Below are positions 1 through 10,157 of a stretch of 64,000 bases of DNA, one piece after another. Positions within the stretch are counted from its first letter, which is position 1; each line of letters opens with the position of its first letter. A program made the translations under genes and the position numbers. The notes under the pieces were generated by a model, which was given only the letters and a program-made list of their open reading frames with translations, had not been told where the DNA came from and searched no databases. The stretch covers positions 6,455,001 through 6,519,000 of the forward strand of contig CM070572.1 in NCBI GenBank assembly GCA_036346355.1, given 5' to 3'. The DNA comes from Rhipidocladum racemiflorum (Eukaryota > Streptophyta > Magnoliopsida > Poales > Poaceae).

Positions 1-128
1 TGTCGGTGCCCACCACTCCAATGATGCAAGCAAAAAGAAGGTGTGGGTACCGAAAGTATTGATCACTAACATGCAAGGACCCAAAAGGATTTGGGTATCT
101 AAAAACAAAGTCTAATGTGATCTTGTAG

Positions 129-3100
129 GATTATACCTCCGGTGGATCAAGTTGGGTGCTTGATAGTGGTTGCACAAACCACATGACCGAAGAAAAGAAA
201 ATGTTTTCATCTTTTGATGAAAAAGGGTCACAATATGAAAATATTGTATTTGGAGATAATGGTAAAGGTGAGGTAATGGGATTAGGTAAAATTGCTATTT
301 CTAATGATCATTCAATATCAAATGTTCTTCTAGTTAAATCCTTAAATTACAATTTGCTATCCGTGTCGCAACTTTGCGAGATGTGTTATAATTGTCTATT
401 TACTAATGTGGATGTGACCGTCTTTAGAAGAGACGATTCCTCAATTGCTTTGAAAGGATTTTTGAAGGGTAAGCTCTATTTGGTTGATTTCAACACAAAT
501 AGCGCTAAACTTCAAACGTGCTTAATGGCAAAGTCTAGCATGGGTTGGTTGTGGCATCGCCGGCTAGCTCATGTTGGCATGAGGAACATCGACAAGCTTC
601 TAAAAGGTGATCACATCATTGGACTAACGAATGTTGAGTTTGAGAAAAATAAGATTTGTAGCGCTTGTCAAGCCGGAAAGCAAGTTGGAGCGCGTCATCC
701 CGCAAAGAATATCATGACAACGACAAAACCATTGGAGCTTCTACACATGGACCTCTTCGGACCCGTTGCTTACATAAGCATCGGAGGTAACAAATATGGT
801 TTAGTCATTGTCGATGATTTTTCACGCTTCACGTGGGTATTCTTTTTTCAAGAGAAAAGTGAAACACAAGGGATAATCAAGAAGTTTGCAAGAAGAGCCC
901 AAAATGAATTCGAGTTGAAGATCAAAAAGATTCGAAGCGATAATGGAAGCGAATTCAAGAATACTCAAGTCGAAGAATTCCTTGATGAAGAAGGGATCAA
1001 GCACGAGTTCTCCGCTCCATACTCACCTCAACAAAATGGAGTGGTAGAAAGGAAGAACCGGACATTAATCGAGATGGCAAGGACAATGCTTGATGAATAC
1101 AAGGTTTCCGATCAATTTTGGGCGGAAGCTGTAAACACCGCTTGTCATGCCATCAACCGATTATATCTCCACAAGATATTGAAGAAAACGGCATACGAAC
1201 TCCTCACCGGTAACAAACCAAACATTTCATATTTCAGAGTTTTTGGTAGTAAATGCTTTATCCTAAACAAGAAGCCTAAGAACTCCAAATTCGCTCCAAA
1301 GATCGATGAAGGTTTCTTGCTAGGATATGGATCAAATGCTTACGCCTATCGTGTTTTCAACAAAACTTCGGGTTGTGTTGAAATAGCGAGAGACGTGACA
1401 TTTGATGAATCTAACGGCTCTCAAGTAGAGCAAGTTGATTTAAATGTGCTAGAAAATGAGGAAGAGCCAAGCATTGCAATCAAGAAGATGGCAATAGGTG
1501 AAGTGAGGCCGCAAGAAAAGGTACACCAAGACAATTCATCTACACAAGTCGAGCCTCCTACTTCAAGCCAAAGTCAAGACATTCCTCTAGGGAGTACAAG
1601 CAAACTCGTGGAGGATGCTCAAGATGAAGACCTTGAACCAATCCAACATGTCTCTCAAATGCCACATCCGAGAGTGCATCAAAGTATCCAAAGAGACCAC
1701 CCCGTCGATAATATCCTTGGTGATATCCAAAAGGGGGTAACTACACGCTCTAGAGTAGCCAATTTTTATGAATTTTACTCTTTTGTGTCTACTTTGAAAC
1801 CTTTGAAGGTTGAAGATGCACTAAGAGATCCGGATTGGATAATGGCTATGCATGAAGAGCTTAACAACTTCGTTAGAAACAAAGTATGGTCACTAGTGGA
1901 AAGGCCTAATCAAAACGTGATTGGAACCAAATGGGTCTTCCGCAACAAACAAGACGAGAACGGAGTTGTCACAAGAAATAAAGCTCGGTTGGTAGCTCAA
2001 GGATTCACTCAAATTGAAGGTTTGGATTTTGGTGAGACTTATGCTCCAGTTGCTAGATTAGAATCAATTCGTATATTAGTTGCATTTGCTACTCACCATG
2101 ATTTCAAGCTTTATCAAATGGACGTCAAGAGTGCTTTCCTAAATGGTCCAATCGCCGAATTGGTTTACGTTGAGCAACCGCCGGGAATGGAGGATTATAA
2201 GAACCCTACTCATGTCTACAAACTCCATAAGGCGCTCTACGGGCTTAAGCAAGCACCTAGAGCATGGTATGAATGCCTTAAGGATTTTCTTATTAAAAAG
2301 GGTTTCGAAATTGGTAAAGTCGAGATCCTACTCTCTTCACAAAATATGTTGATAATGATTTATTTGTGTGCCAAATATATGTCGATGACATTATATTTGG
2401 GTCCACTAATAAAAACTTTTGTGAGGAATTTAGTAGGTTGATGACGAAGAGATTTGAGATGTCAATGATGGGTGAATTGAAATTCTTTCTCGGATTTCAA
2501 ATCAAACAACTCAAGGAAGGGACGTTCTTATGTCAAACAAAGTACATCAAAGATATGCTCAAGAAGTTTGACATGGAGAACGCCAAGCCAATTCATACAC
2601 CAATGACAACTAACGGTCATCTTGGTCTAAATGAAGAAGGTAACCCTGTGGATCAAAAGGTATATCGATCCATGATAGGTTCATTGCTTTACCTTTGTGC
2701 ATCTAGGCCTGATATTATGCTTAGTGTGTGTATGTGTGCAAGATTTCAAGCCGCTCCGAGAGAGTGCCACCTAGTAGCCGCGAAAAGAATTCTTAGATAT
2801 TTAGTTCACACACCTAGTTTAGGGCTTTGGTATCCTAAAGGATCAAAATTCGATTTGATTGGTTATTCGGATGCTGACTATGCGGGTTGCAAAGTGGATA
2901 GAAAAAGCACTTCGGGGACTTGTCAATTTCTAGGTAGATCACTAGTGTCTTGGTCCTCAAAGAAACAAAATTCAGTGGCTCTATCCACCGCGGAAGCCGA
3001 ATACATTGCCGCAGGAAGTTGTTGTGCACAATTGTTATGGATGAGGCAAACCTTGAAGGATTTTGGATTTAGTATGGAAAAGGTACCACTCTTATGTGAC

Positions 3101-3331
3101 AATGAGAGTGCGATCAAAATAGCCAACAATCCCGTTCAACACTCTCGGACCAAGCACATAGATATCCGACACCACTTCCTTAGAGATCACTCTCTTAAGG
3201 GAGACATAGATATTACTTATGTGAGAACCGAAAAACAATTGGCCGATATCTTTACCAAACCTCTAGATGAGAAGCGCTTTTGCGAGCTTAGAAGTGAGCT
3301 AAATGTCCTAGACTTTCGGATTGTGTCTTGA
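129..3331 (+). pseudogene. copia pol polyprotein, frameshifted in reverse transcriptase
   Basis: Encodes the enzymes for retrotransposon proteolysis, integration and reverse transcription. Visible parts: the aspartic protease active-site DSG near 162-170; the GAG-pre-integrase HHCC finger (HRRLAH then CSAC); an integrase core with MDLFG, SDNGSEF and an E in NGVVERKN (D,D-35-E pattern); RT from 'GTKWVFRNK' on; YVDD near 2378-2390; and RNase H ending at 3331 with the lineage motifs STAEAEY and TKHIDIRHHF. The frame up to YVDD runs to about 2320, where an apparent extra GA dinucleotide shifts it; the rest continues in a second frame (2366-3331). A TAG at 126-128 precedes the protease in this frame. 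Everything else is open, so the copy is young or recently broken. Confidence 0.9.
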
Positions 3332-3642
3332 AAGATTGCACTCATTGACTGCTGCTATTTAGCTCAATTTCGAAACAAAACGATTGAAAAACAAATTGAG
3401 TGAATTTCAAAAAAAAATTTGATTGGATCTTAATCTCGGATCAATCCACTTGTAATCATAGTTTTGATTGCTTGAATACTTGCTGATGACAAGTGGAGTG
3501 ATCCTCCTTAAGTTCACATGACTCAGAGTTTTCAGACTTCTCTCAAATTCCTTGTTTCTTTCTCTGCTTGCTGGAAAAATCAACACATCGGAACATCCGA
3601 TCAAATCATCGGAATATCCGATGTCTGGTAGTTTTTCCACAT

Positions 3643-4119
3643 CGGAACTTCCGATGTTATATCGGAACTTCCGATGTCTCCTCCGCACTTAAGAAAGTGA
3701 CCGTACCCTTTCACTTTCTTTTGTCCTTTTCTTCGTGTCTCTTTGGCCTCTCCTTCCCTTTTTCATCTTTGTGCCGTTATCGGAGATTCCGACCTCTCGG
3801 AACTTCCGATCTTCGCTTGAGAAGGACTCCATCTTGAAGAGAACCGATCTCTCCGCGTGATTTCTCCGTGTTCTTCGTGAGGTAAACCCTAGGGCTCAAT
3901 CCTTTCTTTTGGATCTAGGGCATCTTTTTGAGAAATCGTTTTGGTGATCTTGTTCATCTATTCCTTTGGTTCATTCCTGTCAAGTTTCATCTCTTTGTAT
4001 CGGTTGGTTTGGGAGAAACGTTGTGTTGGTTTATATCCGTAAACATCGGACATTCCGATCGAAATTATCGGAACTTCCGATCTCATGTCGGAACTTCCGA
4101 TATTGAATCGGAACTTCCG
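3643..4119. repeat. palindromic 15-mer cluster, C-centred (copia leader)
   Basis: Six exact copies of CGGAACTTCCG, usually extended to ATCGGAACTTCCGAT, start at 3643, 3663, 3798, 4069, 4089 and 4109; imperfect copies lie between (3595-3625, 3780, 4045). Each is an inverted repeat about a single central base. All six exact copies read with C in the centre on the + strand. The last three lie inside the predicted leader intron. Confidence 0.9.
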
Positions 4120-4191
4120 ATGTCTACAGAAACCAAACCAAAGCAGGATTATTCCTCTCGTAAGCTTAACCGATTCCGCTCTTGTCCTTAG
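3882..4191 (+). other. probable leader intron before the 3' ORF
   Basis: A strong donor (GTGAG/GTAAAC, exon ending at 3881) follows a stretch that looks like a plant 5' untranslated leader. A pyrimidine-rich acceptor (TTGTCCTTAG, ending 4191) sits five bases before an ATG at 4196 that opens the 3' ORF. The 310-bp length is normal for a plant leader intron. This suggests the 3' ORF is expressed from a spliced transcript. Splicing is inferred from sequence only. Confidence 0.5.
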
Positions 4192-4195
4192 TTCA

Positions 4196-5665
4196 ATGGA
4201 TCCCAGTCAAGGTGGCTCTCAGCCCCCAGCAGACCCAGCAGTGGTAGGCGCCAAAAGGCCAAGGCAGACTCCGACAGGAGCAAGAACCAAAAAGCCTGCA
4301 GGCAGAGGCAGAGGTAGAGGCAGTGGAGGACCAGGCATTCAAATCAGTGACCCTCCACCCGATCCTCCTGCTCAGACAGTGAACGTGCCTCGAGGAGCGC
4401 CATTGCCTTCTAGGAAGGGCAAAGCTGTGGCAGGGGCTTCTCAACCTCAGCCTGCACTCAGACCAGTTCCAAGGCTCAGGCAAGCAGAGAGGAATCCTCG
4501 TCTCAAGAGGAAACCCGCGAGCTATAAAGGGAAAGCCGCCAAAGTGCGCGAAGCCAGAGAGCAGAACCCCAGGGCAATTGCACAGTTCTCGACTGACTAT
4601 CGCTTCTGGAATTTCTTCCAACAAGACTTCTACGAGTCTATCATCTTGATTAGGAAGAATCCAGTCATTCTGATGCAGTGGGTCGACTGGGATTACATGG
4701 CTGCAGCTGATGATGCAACTTTCACAGAGGTCGTTGCAGCTTGTGAGAGAACTGGGACAAAGAGGATAATGAGTTTTCAGCATGATTGGAACATTGAGAT
4801 TATTGCTCAGTTCTACTCCACCTTGTACATCTCCAAGGACAGAGTCTCCACCTTGCATTGGATGACTGAAGGAGTTTGGTATGAGATCTCTTATGTCAAT
4901 TTTGCTCGATGTCTTGGATTCACCGAAGCTGACTGTCGTGACAAGGATCAAATTCACAACGAAGCCTCTTTGGGTGCCTCCAACCTAAACTTTCTCTATG
5001 ATGAAGCGACAGACTTTGAGGAAGGAAGCACAAAAGGCATGAAGCCTTTCTTTGCCTGTCTCAACAGGCTTTTCAGGAAGACGCTGGCTCCCAAGGAAGG
5101 TGACGCCTCTCATGTTCTATCCTATACAAGAAATCTGCTGAGTAGGATAAGAGATGGACAGCGTCCTTTTGATGTCTTTGATTTCATTTGGAATGAGATC
5201 CGCTTGACTGCTCAGGAGCCAAAGAGAAGCTGTGGTTATGCTCCGTTCATCATGCATATGATTGAGCACATCACTCACCAGCATTTTGAGTATGATGCGA
5301 GACATACTGGAGTGCAGATCAGGGCGATCAAGGCCCCAGCTCAGCCTGCTAGACGTGCTTCGACTAGAGGTGCTGCTTCCTCCTCCTCCACTGCTCCTCC
5401 TGCTGCAGCCGCCAGTGGTTCATCCTCTCCAATCCTCCGCGCTTTGAAGTCAATCTTTGTCCTGTGCAAGGGCAATGCAGAAGCGCACAAGAAGAACACC
5501 AAGAGACTCAAGGACATTCAGAGGCATCTGAATCTGGAGTGTTCAGAGGATGAGGAGAGCAATGAGGAATTCGAAGATCCTTTTGCTCCAGCACCTGCAG
5601 CTTCAGATGAGTCCGAGGACGATGATGAGTCTGGCTCTGATGCTGCTTCCGAGGAGTCGGACTAG
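4196..5665 (+). CDS. extra 3' ORF of SIRE-like element, plant-transposon-protein type
   Basis: An intact ORF of 489 codons between pol and the 3' LTR. I start it at the ATG at 4196 (MDPSQGG), just after a likely acceptor, because the upstream extension translates palindromic leader repeats. Residues 1-120 are Pro/Arg/Lys rich with a GRGRGRG run, suggesting nucleic-acid binding. A globular middle from 'RFWNFFQQDFYE' to about 'GVQIRAI' is rich in Trp, Tyr and Phe. An Ala/Ser-rich linker follows, and the last ~45 residues are strongly acidic (EDEESNEEFED and DESEDDDESG). The middle resembles, from memory, the 'putative plant transposon protein' domain found in plant retroelement ORFs. I see no signal peptide or obvious membrane segment, so an envelope role is not supported. 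Function unknown. Confidence 0.75.
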   Translation: MDPSQGGSQPPADPAVVGAKRPRQTPTGARTKKPAGRGRGRGSGGPGIQISDPPPDPPAQTVNVPRGAPLPSRKGKAVAGASQPQPALRPVPRLRQAERNPRLKRKPASYKGKAAKVREAREQNPRAIAQFSTDYRFWNFFQQDFYESIILIRKNPVILMQWVDWDYMAAADDATFTEVVAACERTGTKRIMSFQHDWNIEIIAQFYSTLYISKDRVSTLHWMTEGVWYEISYVNFARCLGFTEADCRDKDQIHNEASLGASNLNFLYDEATDFEEGSTKGMKPFFACLNRLFRKTLAPKEGDASHVLSYTRNLLSRIRDGQRPFDVFDFIWNEIRLTAQEPKRSCGYAPFIMHMIEHITHQHFEYDARHTGVQIRAIKAPAQPARRASTRGAASSSSTAPPAAAASGSSSPILRALKSIFVLCKGNAEAHKKNTKRLKDIQRHLNLECSEDEESNEEFEDPFAPAPAASDESEDDDESGSDAASEESD

Positions 5666-6090
5666 TTTTCTCTCTCTCTCTCTCCTTTCTGGTGCTTGAT
5701 GCCAAAGGGGGAGAAGAGAAAGCTTACCACCCTCCGTTTTATCATCCTTCGATTAGTTTCGTTTCCAAACTTTGTTATCATGTGAACTCGGGACTTGTTA
5801 CTTGTTGCTTTTTGTCATTACTTAGCAATGTTGGATGATTGTTACTCGTACTCGTTTTATGGATGTTTTAATATTAATGATTATTCAATTGTTAGCATTC
5901 ATATTGTTCGTCTCTGTATATGCTCAGTTCTAGGGGGAGCTCCTGCAAAATTCATTTCAAAATTGTGCTTTCGCGATCGTTTCCTATTCAATGCACATCT
6001 TCAGGGGGAGCTAAACCTAGACTAATCTCTCATTATATCTTTTTCATTGTAAGCTTTAATCGGGTTGTCATCAATCACCAAAAAGGGGGA
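5666..6090 (+). other. multi-PPT spacer and 3' polypurine tract
   Basis: Between the 3' ORF and the LTR lie four purine tracts: AAAGGGGGAG near 5704, TAGGGGGAG near 5930, CAGGGGGAG near 6002, and the terminal AAAAAGGGGGA (to 6090). The last abuts the LTR by three bases and should prime plus-strand DNA synthesis. Repeated PPT-like tracts in this position are known from SIRE-type elements. Confidence 0.8.
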
Positions 6091-6444
6091 GATTGAAAGT
6101 GCATCTAGGCCCCCAAATTGGTTTTGGTTGATTAATGACAAGCGATTAAATAGACTAATGTCTTCAATGAGCTTATGAGCAGGTAAAAGGTTCAATGTGA
6201 GGTCGTCTACATGCGATGGATACCCTCAAACAAGATTACGCGAGTAAAACAGCATTACGCTTGTATTTTCTATGTTTTGTGTCGTAAGGAATGTCGTACT
6301 ATTAAGAGGGATGCATCTTGAATGATCTAGGATAGTCTCTATGCTCAGATGAATGTTACTTTAATGTTTGTTGAGACCCTAAGTCACTGCGCATGCACCG
6401 GAATGTGTTTCTTTCAAAGTTCAAGTCGGACATTCTGATATTAC

Positions 6445-6917
6445 ATCGGAAGTTCCGATGTGACCGGACATTCCGATGTGCATGCTTGCTTCAGTCCGGT
6501 GTGTGGTAGATGCATCGGAAGTTCCGATATTTTCGATCGGAAGTTCCGATATTTTCGATCGGAAGTTCCGATACGTTGCTGATGCCTTCCAGGATGCTCT
6601 CTGGAAATATCGGAAGTTCCGATATTTGACATCGGAAGGTCCGATGTGTTCAAACCTGAAAAAGGAAACTCTCTGGAATTATCGGACATTCCGATATAGT
6701 GGATCGGAGATTCCGATGTTAAGTCGAAAGTTCCGATTTTATATCGAACAGTCCGATATGGACTTAGAAGCATTTTGTTAAGGGCTTTTCTGGGAACATC
6801 GGAAGTTCCGATATTGACATCGGAAGTTCCGATGCATCTTTTGTGACAGTTGAAGTGCGCTCGAATTCTGATTGTTTGCACATATCGGACATTCCGATGT
6901 TGATATCGGAAGTTCCG
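6445..6917. repeat. palindromic 15-mer array, G-centred (LTR U3)
   Basis: Eight exact CGGAAGTTCCG cores start at 6447, 6516, 6538, 6560, 6611, 6800, 6821 and 6907; imperfect ones sit at about 6465, 6640, 6685, 6705 and 6885. Most are flanked to ATCGGAAGTTCCGAT. All exact copies have G in the centre on the + strand, the reverse of the copies in the leader. Spacing is irregular, so this is not a head-to-tail satellite. Confidence 0.92.
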
Positions 6918-6962
6918 ATATGCAGCTGAGTGGGTGTATAACGGCTAGTTTTTGCAAGAATC

Positions 6963-6970
6963 TATAAATA
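6963..6970 (+). promoter_or_regulatory. LTR TATA box
   Basis: TATAAATA followed by CCCC, 46 bp after the last U3 palindrome. It is preceded by ACGGCTAGTTTT, which recurs in the same place in the second SIRE-type LTR (TATA at 40837). It should set the U3/R boundary about 30 bp downstream. Confidence 0.75.
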
Positions 6971-7802
6971 CCCCACTCCTCTCTCATTTGAGGGTTACAC
7001 ACTCTATTTGGCAGAACTCTAGTGCACCTTGAGCCCTCTCTAGTCTACTTTTGAGCCCTCCCCTTTGATCTTAGGGATCATCCAAGGAGTGAGGACTAGA
7101 AGCGAGATTTGGAGCTAAGAGTGAAAAGCAAGTGTCATTCATCTCGAGCTTAAGAGTGTTCCTCCAAGATCGTTCAACGGTGTATTTGTTTCTCTTGGAG
7201 GTTGAAGGACTCCTAGACGGCTAGGTGTCGATCGCGAGCTCCCAAGGATTGTGGGACGCCGTGAGAAGTTTGTGAAGGCCGGTTCCGCCTCCGAAAGGAA
7301 AGGAACCAATAGTGGAACCAAGCCTCAAGTGTGACAGAGGTTTGGGAGGAAAGGGTTGGAAAAGACCCGGCTCTTTGGAGCCTCCTCAACGGAGACGTAG
7401 GATTCCCTCAAGAATCCGAACTCCGGGAACAAATCCGCGTCATTACCTTACTTTACTTAAACTTGTTTCCTTATTTAGTTGATATAACGTTCTTAGATTG
7501 CATTCCAAGTTCTTTACTCTCAGTTATTAATTGTCTGTGTCCAAAGTCGATCGGACATTCCGAACTGGTATCGGAAGTTCCGATTATATCGGAAGTTCCG
7601 ATCCAATACCGGAAGTTCCGATACTCTTTCCGCTGCGACAAATTTAGTTTAAATTTTAAACTGCCTATTCACCCCCCCCTCTAGGCAACTTTCTCATCTT
7701 TTCAACATTTCAAAGATCAATGAATCCCTGGCTCCCTGCTCCTGAAAAAACGATTGCTCTCTTCAGTGAGAGTTTTTCCCCGACCATTGGTTAAGTGGAC
7801 TT

Positions 7803-8830
7803 TTTTTAAAGAGTAACTTTCACGAAATTATAGGTTTTTTATATCAACTATCTGAAAACTACAAGCTTTAGCCCTTATTTCATAAATCTACAGATTTTAA
7901 GAGAGTTTGTGTCACAAAACTACAGCTTTGGAATTAACTGTTTATTGTAACGGTTCTAACGGTGTGAGTCCACCAATGTTATCCTAGGGGTTAGGCACTA
8001 GGCGGGCAGTGGCAAGCTACCTAGGTGCCTCCTAGGCGGGTGAATAGAATTGCATTTTGCAGCTTAGCTTAGCTGGGGGAACAGGAATATTTGTTGGGAA
8101 AGTACAACTTACCTTAGCCCATTTCAGCCTCTAGGCCAGCACCGCTGCTACCATGCCCGTGAGGAGGCAACTAAGGGTTTCCTCATGCACCGCCCTATCG
8201 CCCCCTCAAGCCATCAACTTCGACTGAATCGACCCCCATCTTGATCTCAACCGCCATTGACTATCCTGCTCCCTCTCGGTCTCCTCTTCTCTTCTCTCCT
8301 CTTTCACATCCTGTCGCCGCCTCGCCGGTGTAGGCTACGTGGAACAACACATCTGCAGCGGTCTATGTCGGCAGTGGGGAAGCTAAATCTAGCTGTCATG
8401 GCGTTGATTCGGCCGACGGCAACATCTATTGGTGGCTGGAGCGATTGGTGACATTCGATTTGGATCATCCTTGACCTCGCTAGTTGCCGCTTGGAGCCGC
8501 TTTGGCCCCTCCTTGGTTTGCCATTGACCGCCTAGGCGGGTCCAGCGTCTAGTCCACCAATTAGCACCAAATCGTGGCGGTGAGGCTGTACCTAGGGGAA
8601 CAGGGGGGCCCACATAGCATCTTCATGCGTCCCCATTTCCCGTTTCGCTCACACGTGAGGCTGCTATGTTGGCCCAGACTATCAGACTCATTCAAAGAAA
8701 TGGTCAATTCTAAAATATGTAGTTTTATAATATAAGTTCTCTTAAAATCTATAGTTTTGTGAAATAGAAACTCAAACACGTAGTTTTCCAATAAACCTAT
8801 AATTTTATAAAATTTACTCTCTTTTTTTAA
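7803..8830. mobile_element. Mutator-like non-autonomous element with long TIRs
   Basis: About 150 bp at the left (from AAAGAGTAACTTTC near 7808 to about 7955) is the imperfect reverse complement of about 8680-8828 (ending TTTACTCTCTTTTTTT). Shared blocks include AAATTATAGGTTT and ACAAAACTAYAG. No transposase is visible. The interior (8100-8660) is GC richer and may be captured genic sequence (Pack-MULE-like), but I recognise no domain. I could not fix a clean 9-bp TSD, so the ends are approximate. Confidence 0.6.
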
Positions 8831-10070
8831 AATGACTAGTCCCTTTAGCATGAGTTGCTTTTTTTAGCAAAAACAAGTGTTGCCTAGAGCATTGATGTCG
8901 AAAACCATGCTTTTTTTTAAAAAAAATGGCCAGGAACTCTAGCATTCATCATAGACGAAAGAACAACATATAAATTATATACGCACGCGCACACACCTCC
9001 ACACGTATATCCGCGCATACACTCGCCTCTATGAAAAACGCCAGGTTCGAGAATCAAACCAAGTCAGCTGAGCAAGTACCATCACTCGCACCACTGAACC
9101 ATGCTCAGTCCTCGTGACGAAAACCATTAAACATCCTAATATCTGAGCCCTGATGTAAGCTATGAAATCCCAATATCTTACCAATTAGACTACACAAACT
9201 GTTCGGCGAGCAAGCAGGTACTAATAACTGCTACCCTGCATGTTTTCCAGCAGGTAGAATTCCGCTTTTTAGCCAGGTTAACATCCCCTCATATGCGCAA
9301 CACAAAACAAGAGCACTCAAAAGCGAAATGAACCCCCATCTCGCGAATAATCTTGCGCGTAACAGGAAGGTTCCCCCCTTCTTCCCACCCATCCGCTGTC
9401 CCCTCCTCATAATGCATTCCAGCTCCATGCCGTCAGGCTGAAAAACACACTCACATATATACACACACACGTAAATAAAATAAAACTGTTTATCAGCGAC
9501 GGAACTAGAAAATTTTTAACAAAAATGCACGTCTTCAAAGTACAACGATATTGTCTTATACAATAGTTTCATAATATCATAGATCCAATATATCTATTTA
9601 AAATTTATTAAAAGTACAATATAAATAGTTCTAAGATTTTACAATTCTAACCACCGAAATCGAAACTAATTCAATTAACAAATCTGACCAATTAAATAGA
9701 TAATCTTCTGATATTTTTCAATTTTTTGGATATGCCAATGCCAGCATCTCCCCTAGAGCCGCCTATGTTGTCCATCTACCTCCCCCTTAGAAAGAAGGAA
9801 AACACAAACGGACTGTTCGTAAAGCGATGGGATTGCATCGTGTCAGAGATTTTCCTCTGCGAGCTAGGCTGTTAAACCGCGTAGCCGTGGGGTCCTCCGC
9901 GACGGCTTCAGCTTGTGCGAGTGCAAACGGCAGCTAGCTTGTTCGCTTTTGCGCTCTTAGTTATGTGCGTTCCTTTTTGCTGACCTCTTGATTCTTGAGA
10001 GACCGTTTCTTCTCGGGACACATGTATGAAGTGGACGTGCGGTGCAGTGTAGGACTAGCGAGATGAGAAG
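8831..10070. other. intergenic, nothing recognised
   Basis: AT-rich sequence with short CA/TG dinucleotide patches (about 8980-9010 and 9450-9475). ORFs here are short with no recognisable domain. I see no RNA gene or element with definable ends. Confidence 0.5.
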
Positions 10071-10157
10071 AAGCGCATGATTTGAAATGCGAAATTTCGA
10101 AGCGCATGATTTGAAATGCGAAATTTCGAAGCGCAAGATTTGAAAGGTGAAATTTCG
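10071..10157. repeat. 29-bp tandem repeat, three units
   Basis: Units start at 10071, 10100 and 10129 (AAGCGCATGATTTG...). The first two are nearly identical; the third diverges. They contain GAAATTTCG, a motif also frequent in the terminal regions of the hAT elements at 36681-37157 and 50122-56212. Confidence 0.85.

Larger units (their letters stand above)
1..7704 (+). mobile_element. SIRE/Maximus-like Ty1-copia retrotransposon, 3' part
   Basis: The window opens inside the coding region of a copia-type LTR retrotransposon; the 5' LTR, primer-binding site and most of gag lie outside. In order: end of the gag-like frame (1-128), protease, integrase, reverse transcriptase and RNase H (129-3331), a leader with palindromic repeats and a probable intron (3332-4195), an extra ORF (4196-5665), a spacer with several AAGGGGGAG-like purine tracts, the polypurine tract (6081-6090) and a complete 3' LTR (6094-7704). 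Gene order protease-integrase-RT-RNase H defines copia. An extra ORF after pol and a multi-PPT spacer are known features of the SIRE/Maximus lineage. The lineage name is inferred from this layout. Confidence 0.9.
6094..7704 (+). repeat. 3' LTR of the SIRE-like element
   Basis: Starts TGAAAGTGCATCTAGG directly after the polypurine tract and ends CTCATCTTTTCA at 7704, so the ends are inverted (TGAAAG / CTTTTCA). Length 1611 bp. The U3 part holds eight exact CGGAAGTTCCG palindromes (6447-6917). A conserved AACGGCTAGTTTT element near 6940 and a TATA box at 6963 follow. Three more palindromes lie near the 3' end (7572-7620). The TSD cannot be checked because the 5' LTR is outside the window. Confidence 0.9.

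Noticed and set aside
4193..4957. 254-codon minus-strand ORF opposite the retroelement 3' ORF
   Set aside because: Antisense shadow; no domain and the + frame has clear composition and a start context.
4196..5665. Envelope-like protein
   Set aside because: No signal peptide, no transmembrane segment and a basic-then-acidic low-complexity layout; more like a plant-transposon-associated ORF.
6445..6917. Regular repeats suggesting a CRISPR-like array
   Set aside because: Spacing is irregular, repeats are palindromic 15-mers inside an LTR, and the genome is a plant.
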